A DNA stretch of 64,000 nt, taken from the NCBI RefSeq assembly GCF_027594745.1, contig NZ_CP110854.1, positions 3,055,501 through 3,119,500 of the forward strand. Reading direction: 5' to 3'. Positions 9,180 to 17,223 of this stretch are shown here, one piece after another. A program made the translations under genes and the position numbers. The notes under the pieces are model-generated. The model was not told where the DNA came from and did no database searches. It saw only the letters and a list, made by a program, of their open reading frames with translations. Numbering within the stretch: the first letter of the stretch is position 1; the number at the start of each line of letters is the position of its first letter. The DNA is from Saprospira grandis (GTDB lineage Bacteria; Bacteroidota; Bacteroidia; Chitinophagales; Saprospiraceae).

Positions 9180-9926
9180 ATGGCAAAGAAAAAAAAGAGA
9201 ATACCCAAGGAAGACCGCCTGATTGAACTAGAGGTGCAAAAGGCCGCCCAGGCCTATTTAGAGCATTATTACAAGACCCAAGAACGGCCCAAAGTGCTCT
9301 ACTCTAATCTGGAAGAACGGACCAAACACAAATATGGCATGAAGCGAGCCGATGGGCTTTTGGCCTACCCCATGAGTAAAACCAAAGCCTATGTAGTGTC
9401 TATGGAGGCCAAATCGCATAAAACCTTAAAGGCCTTAAAACCGTATCGAATAGACAAGCTTTGGGTAAAAGATAGCCTTTGGCATGGTTTGCTCTTCACG
9501 ATTTTGTCGGGCGTTATGTTTTTTGTTTGGCGAATGACCGATGAATCCTTCTGGATTCGATTTGTTATTCCTATGGTGGTCCTCCTTGGCGCCTCTGCTC
9601 TTTATGCCTATATTTTTAGAAATAGTCATAAATATCAGGAGATGAAAGTGATTCATCAGGTATTTCAATATCCCGCCAACGAACAATGGCTATCGCTATC
9701 TAATGACTCTTTTGAGATGATTGATCCTAAATTGCAAGATAATCTGATTAAGATTTGTAAGGCTAGGGGAGTAGGCGTTTTGATGGTTGATCCCAAAAAG
9801 AATGTGGCCATGGTGCATGGGCCAAAAAAACGCCCCAAGCGCTGGTTTGACGACTATTTACATTTCTATCATGCCGAAGAAGAGATCAGAAAGCAATTAG
9901 GATTGAAGATAAAGCAAAAAAAGTAA
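9180..9926 (+). CDS. Membrane protein with a PD-(D/E)XK-like motif, function unknown
   Basis: 248 residues. Lys-rich start, a soluble N-terminal part, two membrane helices (about 102-118 and 128-146), and a soluble C-terminal part ending in Lys. The segment RADGLLAYPMSKTKAYVVSM then EAKS places Asp and Glu-x-Lys at the spacing used in PD-(D/E)XK nuclease folds, interrupted by the helices as in some membrane-anchored NERD or restriction-like proteins. This is a motif reading only. A later segment (ICKARGVGVLMVDPKKNVAMV) would suit the last core strands. Nine bases separate it from the polymerase gene, so it probably shares that transcript. Confidence 0.6.
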   Translation: MAKKKKRIPKEDRLIELEVQKAAQAYLEHYYKTQERPKVLYSNLEERTKHKYGMKRADGLLAYPMSKTKAYVVSMEAKSHKTLKALKPYRIDKLWVKDSLWHGLLFTILSGVMFFVWRMTDESFWIRFVIPMVVLLGASALYAYIFRNSHKYQEMKVIHQVFQYPANEQWLSLSNDSFEMIDPKLQDNLIKICKARGVGVLMVDPKKNVAMVHGPKKRPKRWFDDYLHFYHAEEEIRKQLGLKIKQKK

Positions 9927-10108
9927 GTGCTTGTGACATGAGTAAAATGCCTAAAAATAAATTTACTTCAAAAAATAGAATAGAAAAGCGTACCTTATAT
10001 AATAGGCTTCTTTGGCCCACTAAAAGTAAACTCATTCGCTTAATTTAGAACTACTTGCGCAAGAAATAGAATTCTACTTATACGATATATTTTTCAGATC
10101 TAAAAGTG

Positions 10109-10116
10109 TAGCTTTG
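10109..10116 (+). promoter_or_regulatory. Possible -7 element before the MORN-repeat gene
   Basis: TAGCTTTG fits TAnnTTTG and lies 39 bases upstream of the ATG at 10156. No good -33 is visible. The rest of the 229-base gap (9927-10155) holds nothing that I recognise. Confidence 0.35.
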
Positions 10117-10155
10117 CGGGAAGATCTGCTCTAACTTTCTACAAACAAGCAAATT

Positions 10156-11130
10156 ATGCATTATCTTATATATTCATTTTGCACCATTCTTCTTTGTGCT
10201 AACTTCTCGGTCCTTCAGGCGCAAAGAGAAGTAAAGGAACAATGGCCCAATGGTCAGCTTAAGGCCAAAGGGCAGCTCAATGCCGACAATAAAAAGGTGG
10301 GCCGCTGGGAGTACTATTATGAAAATGGAAATAAAGAGGCCGAAGGTAGCTATAATGGCCGTGGAATTTCTAAAACTATTGAGGTCTGTAAAAAATCAAA
10401 ACGCAGCGCCCTAGAAGAAGACTATAGCGCAAGAGAAGGCCAATGGACCTTTTTCTATGGCTCTGGAGATAAGAAGGCAAGCGTAAGCTATCAGGGCGGT
10501 TGCCCTAGCGGAAGGATGCAGCGATGGCACAAAAATGGCCAAAAAGCCGAAGAAGTAGAGTATGTCGATTGCCGCCCTATTGGCGCAAGAACGCTCTGGG
10601 ATAAAGAAGGCCGCAAGTATTTTGAAACCCAATTGCTAGGCGAAGGCAAAACCATGGATGTAGAATGGTACGCCAATGGCCAAATGAAATCTCAAATTCC
10701 TTATCGCAATGGCGACCAATACGGCCGCGTTAAACGCTGGTACGCCAATGGCCAAAAAGAAGAGGATGTCATGATGAAGGAAACCCGAGTACACGGTAGC
10801 TACCGCTCTTGGTACCCCAATGGCTCGCCTCAACGACAGTTTTTCTCTATCAATAATGTAATGAGTGGAGAGTATAAGGAATGGAGCGAGTCCGGACAGT
10901 TGGTCCGCGAAATTGTAGAAATGCAAGACGAAAAAGCCATCTTGGTCAAAAGCTACTGGGATAATGGCCAACTCAAATATCAAGGGAAGTCCAATATGCC
11001 CAGCTCTCTGAGTATCCACCGCTGGTCGCAAACCCGTCATGGAAGCTGGATCTACTGGGATAAACAAGGCAATGTCATGAAAACCGAATACTATGATAAT
11101 GGCCGCCTAAGAACTACAGAAATGCCCTAA
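10156..11130 (+). CDS. Secreted YwqK-like / MORN-repeat variant protein
   Basis: 324 residues with a signal peptide (cut near SVLQAQ) and then repeated units of about 22-24 residues of the form W-YANGQ-K, for example EQWPNGQLKAKG, YYENGNKEAEGSY, WHKNGQKAEEVEY, WYANGQMKSQI and YWDNGQLKYQG. This is the MORN_2 or YwqK-antitoxin-like repeat common in Bacteroidota. Despite that family name, no toxin partner is seen, so an antitoxin role should not be assumed; an envelope-exposed repeat protein is the safer call. Six bases separate it from the VWA gene. Confidence 0.8.
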   Translation: MHYLIYSFCTILLCANFSVLQAQREVKEQWPNGQLKAKGQLNADNKKVGRWEYYYENGNKEAEGSYNGRGISKTIEVCKKSKRSALEEDYSAREGQWTFFYGSGDKKASVSYQGGCPSGRMQRWHKNGQKAEEVEYVDCRPIGARTLWDKEGRKYFETQLLGEGKTMDVEWYANGQMKSQIPYRNGDQYGRVKRWYANGQKEEDVMMKETRVHGSYRSWYPNGSPQRQFFSINNVMSGEYKEWSESGQLVREIVEMQDEKAILVKSYWDNGQLKYQGKSNMPSSLSIHRWSQTRHGSWIYWDKQGNVMKTEYYDNGRLRTTEMP

Positions 11131-11136
11131 TTCCCT

Positions 11137-12282
11137 ATGCAAGAAGATTTTAGCAGTATCCAAAAATGGCGCTTGCTCCTCGGCAAAGCAGCCGAAAACC
11201 CAGAAGATAAAACCGAGCTCTCCGCAGAGGCCAACGCAATGGACCAATGCCTAGGGGCACTCTATAACCAAAATGATGGACAGGCTGGCTTAGGCGATTC
11301 TTCGCCCCAGGTGAATCGCTGGCTGGGCGATATCCGAAAGTATTTTCCCGCCCCCCTGGTCCAAATTATGCAAAAAGATGCTTTCGACCGCCTCGGCCTA
11401 GAAGAAATGCTGCTAGAACCCGAATTGCTGGAGTCTCTAGAACCCAATGTAGAGCTACTCAGCACTTTGCTTTCGCTCAATAAGGTGATTCCCGAAAAAA
11501 CAAGGGAAACCGCCCGCCTGCTGGTCCAAAAAGTAGTCGAAGAACTCAAAAGAAAACTCGAAAATCCCCTGCGCCAAGCCGTAAAAGGCGCCCTGAACCG
11601 CTCGGTCCGCAATCGCCGGCCCCGACATAAAGAAATCGATTGGCTAAGAACTATCCGCCTCAACCTTAAGCATTATCAACAGGATTATAAAACAGTAGTG
11701 CCCGAACGCCTTATCGGCTCTGGCAAAAAAGGCCAATCCCTTAAAGAAATTATTCTTTGTGTAGACCAAAGTGGCTCTATGGGCAGCTCGCTGGTCTATA
11801 GCTCCATTTTTGGGGCGGTGCTCGCCTCTCTGCCCGCTCTGCGCTCCCAAATGATTGTTTTTGATACCGAAGTAGTCGACCTTAGCGCCTATATGCAAGA
11901 ACCCGTAGACCTCCTTTTTGGTACCCAATTGGGCGGCGGAACCGATATCAATAAGGCCCTGGCTTATGCCCAAAAGTCTATCCGATCTCCCCAAAATACA
12001 ACCATAGTCCTCATTAGCGATCTCTATGAAGGCGGCGATAGCCAAGCCCTGCTCCAAAGGCTGGTCCAACTCAAAAAAACAGGCGTGCAGCTTATTTCGC
12101 TACTCGCCCTAAATGACCAAGGTGCCCCAATCTACGATCGAGATATGGCCCAAAAATTTGCCCAATTAGGTAGCCCAGCTTTTGCTTGCACTCCCCAACA
12201 GTTTCCTAGCCTGATTGCCGCAGCCCTAGAGAAAAAAGATATTCACCATTGGCTCAATCAAGAAGGAATTAGCCCCAAATAA
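11137..12282 (+). CDS. VWA (von Willebrand factor A) domain protein
   Basis: 381 residues. A helical N-terminal half of about 200 residues is followed by a VWA domain with an intact metal-ion-dependent adhesion site: DQSGSMGSS (Asp210), GGTDINKAL (about 266-274) and ISDLYEGG. There is no signal peptide, so it is cytoplasmic. The arrangement resembles the VWA protein of bacterial MoxR-ATPase/VWA clusters, but no ATPase, SWIM or DUF5682 gene is next to it here. It is probably co-transcribed with the MORN gene. Target unknown. Confidence 0.8.
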   Translation: MQEDFSSIQKWRLLLGKAAENPEDKTELSAEANAMDQCLGALYNQNDGQAGLGDSSPQVNRWLGDIRKYFPAPLVQIMQKDAFDRLGLEEMLLEPELLESLEPNVELLSTLLSLNKVIPEKTRETARLLVQKVVEELKRKLENPLRQAVKGALNRSVRNRRPRHKEIDWLRTIRLNLKHYQQDYKTVVPERLIGSGKKGQSLKEIILCVDQSGSMGSSLVYSSIFGAVLASLPALRSQMIVFDTEVVDLSAYMQEPVDLLFGTQLGGGTDINKALAYAQKSIRSPQNTTIVLISDLYEGGDSQALLQRLVQLKKTGVQLISLLALNDQGAPIYDRDMAQKFAQLGSPAFACTPQQFPSLIAAALEKKDIHHWLNQEGISPK

Positions 12283-12284
12283 GA

Positions 12285-12407
12285 CTAATTATCGCGCTCC
12301 TCAAAGTTCTCCTTTTTGCGCTTATTGATCTTTAAGGACCAAAAATAGGCAATCAAAATCAATATGCAGAGGGTGGTCCCTCCATAAATGACAAATACAA
12401 TCTGCAT
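12285..12407 (-). CDS. Small single-pass membrane protein, 40 residues
   Basis: Read by hand: ATG at 12407, TAG at 12285-12287. The peptide starts MQIVFVIYGGTTLCILILIA, continues with a short aromatic patch, and ends in a Lys/Glu-rich tail (NKRKKENFEERDN). That gives one membrane helix (about 3-24) and a charged cytoplasmic tail. It begins 3 bases after the ybjQ stop, which supports translation as the second gene of that transcript. It also converges with, and abuts, the VWA gene stop. Family unknown. Confidence 0.65.
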   Translation of the reverse strand: MQIVFVIYGGTTLCILILIAYFWSLKINKRKKENFEERDN

Positions 12408-12410
12408 CCT

Positions 12411-12725
12411 TTATCCTAATTTTACAGCCGTTCCATAGGCCAATACCTCAGAAGCCCCCTGAGAAATAGTTGAACTCGTAAAACGTACATTCACTACAGC
12501 ATCCGCCCCCAAATTTTCCGCATCCTGAATCATCCGCTGCAAGGCCTGCTCTCTAGCATCCGCCTGTAGCTTGGTGTACTCTTCTATCTCGCCTCCAACA
12601 ATGTTCTTGAGGCCAGCAAAAAAATCACGACCCACATTCCGAGCCCTAACCGTACTGCCCCGAACCAAACCCAAAACTTCTTGGATCTCTCGGCCTGGCA
12701 GCCCTTCTGTATTCGATATAATCAT
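12411..12725 (-). CDS. YbjQ family (DUF74) protein
   Basis: 104 residues, full length for this small family, which forms pentameric rings and is annotated as heavy-metal-binding with little direct proof. Recognised by GREIQEVLGLVRGSTVRARNVG near the N-terminus, the central helix of about residues 40-70 (GLKNIVGGEIEEY, then EQALQRMIQDAENLGADAVVNVRF) and the closing SEVLAYGTAVKL. Cytoplasmic. It heads a two-gene minus-strand unit with the 40-residue membrane peptide. Confidence 0.88.
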   Translation of the reverse strand: MIISNTEGLPGREIQEVLGLVRGSTVRARNVGRDFFAGLKNIVGGEIEEYTKLQADAREQALQRMIQDAENLGADAVVNVRFTSSTISQGASEVLAYGTAVKLG

Positions 12726-12799
12726 ATTGGAGGAGTTTAAGTTTCTCCCAAATTACAGTTTTCTATTTAGACTTTCTCTTTTTAAGCCCATTTTTTAGT

Positions 12800-12926
12800 G
12801 GGGCTGCCCCTCGCTACGCTCAGGTCGGGCTATCTCAGGGCTCGCTGCTCGCTCGGCCCTTCACAAAAATGCTGCGCATTTTTGCTCGGTCTGGCCCTGC
12901 GGGCCACCCTTGCCTATCCCTCAGCC
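12800..12926 (+). repeat. Structured intergenic repeat, copy 4 (inner pair AGGG/CCCT)
   Basis: Plus orientation with ends GGCTG/CAGCC. The inner pair here is AGGG (in CAGGGCTCG) with CCCT (in CACCCTTG), a rare pair type that still matches. The central hairpin is AAAAATGCGCAGCATTTTT-like. A GGGCTTCGCCC hairpin follows to about 12953. Gap 12726-13108 otherwise holds the Zur-like region. Confidence 0.85.
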
Positions 12927-13021
12927 GTTCTGGGCTTCGCCCAGTATAAAGGAACCCCAAACGCTAGAATTCGCCCGCCCGCCGCCAACTGAATCTTCCT
13001 TCGGTCCAAAAATTAAATGCC

Positions 13022-13062
13022 TGCGTCAATAAAATGCAACAATGTTGCATTTTATTGACGCA
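13022..13062. promoter_or_regulatory. 41-nt perfect palindrome containing a Zur-like box
   Basis: Twenty-base arms around one central base (13042) pair without a mismatch. The core TGCAACA-A-TGTTGCA (13035-13049) has the 7-1-7 form used by Fur-family repressors. A second TGCAACA-T-TGTTGCA follows at 13076-13090. Confidence 0.75.
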
Positions 13063-13069
13063 CTTTGTT

Positions 13070-13090
13070 TATATTTGCAACATTGTTGCA
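13070..13090 (+). promoter_or_regulatory. Promoter -7 element overlapped by a second Zur-like box
   Basis: TATATTTG (13070-13077) fits TAnnTTTG. The palindrome TGCAACA-T-TGTTGCA (13076-13090) overlaps its last two bases, so a bound repressor would block the promoter. The gene starts at 13109. The two box centres are 41 bases apart, about four helical turns. Confidence 0.7.
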
Positions 13091-13108
13091 TATTTATAAA
13101 AGAGAAAA

Positions 13109-14314
13109 ATGGCAGAACAGCAGTTGGGCGTAACTATTCTTAGTGGTTTCTTGGGCGCAGGAAAAACCACTTTGCTCAAGCATATTCTAGAAAATCAAGA
13201 GGGCCTAAAGGTAGCACTCATCGTTAATGATATGGCCGAGCTCAATATTGATGCTCGCCTCATTAAGCAAGGCCAAGCCCTTAGGCAGACAGAAGAAAAA
13301 ATGATCGAATTGAGCAATGGCTGCATTTGCTGCACCCTCCGAGAAGATCTAATTATAGAAGCAACGGCCCTAGCCAAAACTGGCGATTTCGATTATCTTC
13401 TGATCGAAAGTACGGGCATTAGCGAGCCCGTTCCCCTGGCCCAAACCTTTAGCCTAGAAGGTATTGAGGGCAATGAAGAGCTGCGCTCCCTTTGTCGCCT
13501 AGATTGTATGGTGACAGTGGTAGACGCCAGCCGATTCCTTCAAGATTTTTCTAGCGCCGACAATATCGTCGATCGCCAACTCACCGATGACCTTAACGAT
13601 ACTCGTCCTATCGTTAATTTGCTTACCGAACAAATCGAGTTTGCCAATCTGATTCTACTCAATAAAACAGATTTGGTCACTCAAGAGGAAAAGGAGCAGT
13701 TGATCCACCTTTTGCGCAAGTTTAATGCTGGGGCCAAGATTATAGCTACGCAAGAGTCTAAGGTAGACCTTAAGGAGCTGATCAATACCCATAGTTTTGA
13801 CTATGAAGAGGCCGCCCAATCTGCAGTTTGGATCCAAGAGCTGCAAGGGGAGCATCATCCAGAATCTGAGGAGTACGGCATTGGCTCTTTCGTTTTTAGA
13901 GATCCTCGGCCCTTTCATCCCGAACGCTTCTGGAACTGGCTCAGCCAAGAGTTTCCCCAAGATATTCTGCGCTCTAAAGGCATGTTTTGGATCGCTAGCC
14001 GTCCCAAACTGGCCCTGAACTGGTCGCAAGCAGGCGGTAGCTTAAGAGCCGATTTAGCTGGCTATTGGTGGGGCAGTTTTACGCAAGAAGAATTGGACCA
14101 ACATCCCGTTTTTCAGGCCCATAAAGAAACACTGATGGCCCGCTGGACCCCTCCCTTTGATGACCGCCTCAATGAATTGGTTTTTATTGGTCTAGACCTA
14201 GATGTCCCTACTTATCGCAAGGAGCTGACGGCTTGCCTTTGTACCGAAGAAGAGATCCAAGCTTGGAAAGATGGCGAGTTTTATGCCACTGACCCCTTTC
14301 CAAGATTTTCATAG
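13109..14314 (+). CDS. COG0523 (CobW/ZagA-like) GTPase, probable zinc metallochaperone
   Basis: 401-residue G3E-family GTPase. P-loop GFLGAGKTT at residues 13-21, the metal-binding CICC motif (Cys72, Cys74, Cys75), ESTGISEP as the Walker B/switch region, and NKTD for guanine recognition. The C-terminal half is the CobW_C domain, ending near EEIQAWKDG. Such proteins supply zinc to client enzymes under zinc limitation. Two Zur-like palindromes in front of the gene fit zinc control and favour the ZagA/YciC-like branch over cobalamin or nitrile hydratase roles. It is alone in its transcript. Confidence 0.88.
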   Translation: MAEQQLGVTILSGFLGAGKTTLLKHILENQEGLKVALIVNDMAELNIDARLIKQGQALRQTEEKMIELSNGCICCTLREDLIIEATALAKTGDFDYLLIESTGISEPVPLAQTFSLEGIEGNEELRSLCRLDCMVTVVDASRFLQDFSSADNIVDRQLTDDLNDTRPIVNLLTEQIEFANLILLNKTDLVTQEEKEQLIHLLRKFNAGAKIIATQESKVDLKELINTHSFDYEEAAQSAVWIQELQGEHHPESEEYGIGSFVFRDPRPFHPERFWNWLSQEFPQDILRSKGMFWIASRPKLALNWSQAGGSLRADLAGYWWGSFTQEELDQHPVFQAHKETLMARWTPPFDDRLNELVFIGLDLDVPTYRKELTACLCTEEEIQAWKDGEFYATDPFPRFS

Positions 14315-14337
14315 ATAGTTTTTTGGTTTTTTGATTG

Positions 14338-14373
14338 TGCGCTTCTGCCCAAAAGAGGGGAGGGGCGCTTTTT
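14338..14373 (+). terminator. Possible terminator after the COG0523 gene
   Basis: GCGCTTCTGCCC and GGGGAGGGGCGC can pair imperfectly (about 14338-14368) before a T run. The stretch from there to 14581 holds nothing that I recognise. Confidence 0.5.
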
Positions 14374-14581
14374 TATGGCCCAATATAGGCAGCTTGCCTG
14401 CCTTGGCCGAAGGCCAAATGGCAAAGGCCAAATGAAAGCCCTGCCACTTCTATCCTTTGATTTAATTTCCTGCTATTCTGCGTTATTTTTCTCAGCCATA
14501 GCTAGGGCTATGCCTTTAAAAAATGCCTTGACTAGCCTGAAATTTTCATCAAAGAATGGCCGAAGCGCAGGACTTCCATTT

Positions 14582-14721
14582 GGCCCAGCGCTGCGCAGCG
14601 GTGGCCGAAGGCCAGACCCAGTTTTTTTGAGCGCAGCGAAAAAAAACGCAGGGCCGAGCGAACAGCGAGCCGCGAAGCCTAGCGGCGGCCGCCCGCCCTT
14701 TTGGGGCGGCCGCGGGCCCCC
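14582..14721 (-). repeat. Structured intergenic repeat, copy 5 (ends GGCCC/GGGCC)
   Basis: Minus-orientation copy of a rarer form: ends GGCCC with GGGCC, inner pair GCGG/CCGC. The 5' part holds GC-only hairpins (GGCGGCCGC, GCGGCCGCGGGCC). A partial copy of the same form starts at 63981. It lies just beyond the terminator of the TPR gene. Confidence 0.83.
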
Positions 14722-14723
14722 AA

Positions 14724-14755
14724 AAAAATCCCTTCACTAGAAAAGTAAAGGGATC
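14724..14755 (-). terminator. Terminator of the rseP-TPR unit
   Basis: On the minus strand ATCCCTT and AAGGGAT pair around a 14-base loop and are followed by seven T residues. Confidence 0.75.
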
Positions 14756-14759
14756 TGTT

Positions 14760-15410
14760 TTATTTTTTAACGACAAATTTTAGCGAAATGCGCTCTCGCT
14801 TTAAGGCCTTTTTGCGCTTGGCATAATGCCAGTAGAAGGAGGCCGAAAAGGCCGCTACGAAAAGGCTAAACCCAAGGGTCATCGCCAACAATGCCGAGCT
14901 AGATAAATTGGCCTGCGCCCCAAAATAGAGGCCCGCCAACAATAGGCCCGCCAAGGGAAAAAGCCCCAGCATGGCCCAACGCAGCTGATGCCGGCCCTGC
15001 TGGTATTTTTCGATAGCCGTCTCTACTCCAGAGAAAAATGGATTATGCGATTGTAGCCGCAAACCCTCCTGGCAAAGGGCCAAGCTCCGTTCATAATCAG
15101 CTGGTTTATGCTCGGCCAAATAACGCAATTTATAGGCATCGGTTAGCAATAAATGACAAGCCAAATGATAGGGCTCAATGGCCTTGGCCGTCTCCAATTG
15201 CTCGATGGCTTTATCGTAGTTTTTTGCCTGATAATAGTTGCTGCCCAACTTAAAACGCTGCTCAAATTCTTGCGCTAAGGCCTTTTGTTCCTCCGCCGTC
15301 AAATTGAGTTCGCTCAGGGCAATGCGAAAGTCCTGCTCGCCAAAATGAGTTGGGCGAGCTTGTATTTGGAGTAGCTTCTCCAGGTATTTTTGCAGGACCT
15401 TCTCTTCCAT
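14760..15410 (-). CDS. TPR-containing membrane protein
   Basis: 216 residues. The helical N-terminal part includes a tetratricopeptide-like unit (FKLGSNYYQAKNYDKAIEQL, then ETAKAIEPYHLACHLLLTDAY). Two membrane helices follow near 142-163 and 171-192, then a very basic tail (YAKRKKALKRERISLKFVVKK). It starts 5 bases after the rseP stop, so it is the second gene of that unit. A helper role for RseP is possible from position only; I do not recognise a named family. Confidence 0.65.
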   Translation of the reverse strand: MEEKVLQKYLEKLLQIQARPTHFGEQDFRIALSELNLTAEEQKALAQEFEQRFKLGSNYYQAKNYDKAIEQLETAKAIEPYHLACHLLLTDAYKLRYLAEHKPADYERSLALCQEGLRLQSHNPFFSGVETAIEKYQQGRHQLRWAMLGLFPLAGLLLAGLYFGAQANLSSSALLAMTLGFSLFVAAFSASFYWHYAKRKKALKRERISLKFVVKK

Positions 15411-15415
15411 CTGTA

Positions 15416-16756
15416 TTATCCTTTAAACCAACGAATAAAGTCCATACCGTTGGCAAATAATAATAGGCTAATGAGCAAAATAAAGCCCACTACCTGCGCC
15501 TTTTCCATTACTTTTTGTGGAACTGGGCGGCGCATGATGATTTCTATCAACAAAAAGACGGCATGTCCGCCATCTAAAGCGGGAATAGGCAAAAGATTCA
15601 TGAAGCCCAAAATGAGCGAAAGCACGGCGGTCATGTACCAGAAGCGCTCCCATTGCCATTCTGTTGGAAATAATTTGGCGATAGAGATAAAGCCACCCAA
15701 GCTTTCTGTGGCTTTCACATGACCACTGCCCGTAACCATTTGGCCCATCGCCTTGATGTTGGAGTAAAGGAAGTTCCAACCTTTTTGTAGCCCCAAGGGG
15801 AAGGCCGTCAAAGGCCCATGCTTAATGGTTTCAAATTCCATATAACGATCAGGACCAAAAGGAGCTACCCCCACTTTTCCGTCTTCATTAGGCTTCACTT
15901 TGAGCACAAGCGGCTTGTCTTCTCCCGAGCGAATAACCGTAATGCTTAGTTCCTGATCTTTCTGTCGCTGTACTTCCCGAACAAATTCATCAAAAAAGTG
16001 CACTTCCATCCCATTACAGGCAATAATAGAGTCTCCTTTTTCCATGCCTGCGGCCTTTGCCGTAGACTCCTTGCTGAAGTCTCCAGCCACCATAGGTACT
16101 CGGATTTCCATAAAGCCCGCCTTGTTTGAGGCCAGTTTGCCGGCAGTGCTATCGGGAATATTCAGCTCAATTTTAGCGCCTTCCCGCTCTACCTCCAAGG
16201 TCTTGGCCATATTGATGACAATCTCTTGCAAGACCACCCCAGAGGTAAAATAGTCGAGCTCTTTATTACCGACCTTCAAGATTTTATCGCCAGTTTTTAG
16301 GCCCATTTCTTGGCCCAATTCCATCACGGCCACCCCATAGCGAACATTTTCTGCGGGCAGCTTTTTCTCGCCATAAACCCAAAGCAACATCCCAAAAATG
16401 AAGAACCCTAGAATGAAATTGACCGTTACTCCGCCCAGCATCACAACCAAACGCTGCCAAGCTGGCTTAGAACGAAATTCCCACTCTTGTGGCGGCTGAT
16501 TGAGCTGCTCGGTGTCCATGCTCTCGTCAATCATGCCCGCAATTTTTACATAGCCCCCTAAAGGCAGCCATCCCACACCCCATTCTGTTTCGCCTCGCTG
16601 CGTCTTGAAAAGCGCAAACCAAGGATCAAAAAAGAGATAGAACTTTTCTACACGCATGCCAAACCAACGAGCTGGCAAAAAATGGCCAAACTCATGTAAG
16701 GTGACCAAAATGGATAAACTAAGGATAAATTGTATTGCGACAATCAGATATTCCAT
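15416..16756 (-). CDS. rseP: RseP-like site-2 zinc metalloprotease
   Basis: Intramembrane protease that cleaves membrane-bound anti-sigma factors and leftover signal peptides. The ATG at 16756 puts the zinc motif HEFGH at residues 21-25 in the first membrane helix, as usual; a TTG 10 codons upstream is unlikely. GWLPLGGYVKIAGM, PDZ segments near 105-310 (including AGMEKGDSIIACNG), and NLLPIPALDGGH with the third zinc ligand in the C-terminal part complete the family pattern. 446 residues is normal. A TAAGTTTG box on the minus strand (16863-16870) may be its promoter. Confidence 0.92.
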   Translation of the reverse strand: MEYLIVAIQFILSLSILVTLHEFGHFLPARWFGMRVEKFYLFFDPWFALFKTQRGETEWGVGWLPLGGYVKIAGMIDESMDTEQLNQPPQEWEFRSKPAWQRLVVMLGGVTVNFILGFFIFGMLLWVYGEKKLPAENVRYGVAVMELGQEMGLKTGDKILKVGNKELDYFTSGVVLQEIVINMAKTLEVEREGAKIELNIPDSTAGKLASNKAGFMEIRVPMVAGDFSKESTAKAAGMEKGDSIIACNGMEVHFFDEFVREVQRQKDQELSITVIRSGEDKPLVLKVKPNEDGKVGVAPFGPDRYMEFETIKHGPLTAFPLGLQKGWNFLYSNIKAMGQMVTGSGHVKATESLGGFISIAKLFPTEWQWERFWYMTAVLSLILGFMNLLPIPALDGGHAVFLLIEIIMRRPVPQKVMEKAQVVGFILLISLLLFANGMDFIRWFKG

Positions 16757-17005
16757 ATATGAAATGATAAAAGGTGGTGGAGCCAAAAGCTCCCTATTAT
16801 AAGGTATGCGCCAAGGAATAAAAATTACTCATTTGGCTTTATTTCAGGTCAATTTAACTTCGCAAACTTACTAAAAGTTTGTCAGATTAGCCCTTGGCCC
16901 TGTTAAAAACTTCCAAAGGTGGAGACTTTGCCCCTTTTTTGCCTCCTCTTATCTATCCTGCATAGGGCCTAACTATTTGTTTATGAAGGGATATGCAGGC
17001 AATTT

Positions 17006-17145
17006 GGGGCCTCCGCCTCGCTGCGCTCGTCGGCGCTACGTTTCGCAGCTCGCTGTTCGCTCGGCCCTGCGGCGGCAAAGCCGCCTGGGTCTGGCCCTTT
17101 GGGCCACTGCTGCACATCGCTAGGCCTGCGGGCGCTTCGCGCCCT
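17006..17145 (+). repeat. Structured intergenic repeat, copy 6
   Basis: Plus orientation, ends GGCCT/AGGCC, inner pair GCAG/CTGC, hairpins GCGGCGGCAAAGCCGCC and GGCCCTTTGGGCC. A GGGCGCTTCGCGCCC hairpin follows the core (17127-17145). In the 467-base gap 16757-17223 the only other items are the rseP promoter candidate and a terminator. Confidence 0.87.
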
Positions 17146-17176
17146 GCTAAACGCAAAGAGCAGCCGTCTTTGGCCC

Positions 17177-17209
17177 AAAAAAAGAGCCGCCTATAATAAA
17201 TAGGCGGCT
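17177..17209 (-). terminator. Terminator of the alpha-2-macroglobulin gene
   Basis: Minus strand: AGCCGCCTAT and ATAGGCGGCT pair around five bases, then CTTTTTTT. Confidence 0.88.
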
Positions 17210-17223
17210 GTAGGCTTTAGCCC

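Noticed and set aside
10156..11130. Toxin-antitoxin pair based on the YwqK name
   Set aside because: The protein has a signal peptide and MORN-type repeats, and the next gene is a VWA protein, not a toxin.
14375..14740. Open frame of 121 codons on the plus strand
   Set aside because: Its second half is translated repeat copy 5 and the first half matches nothing; no promoter or conserved start.
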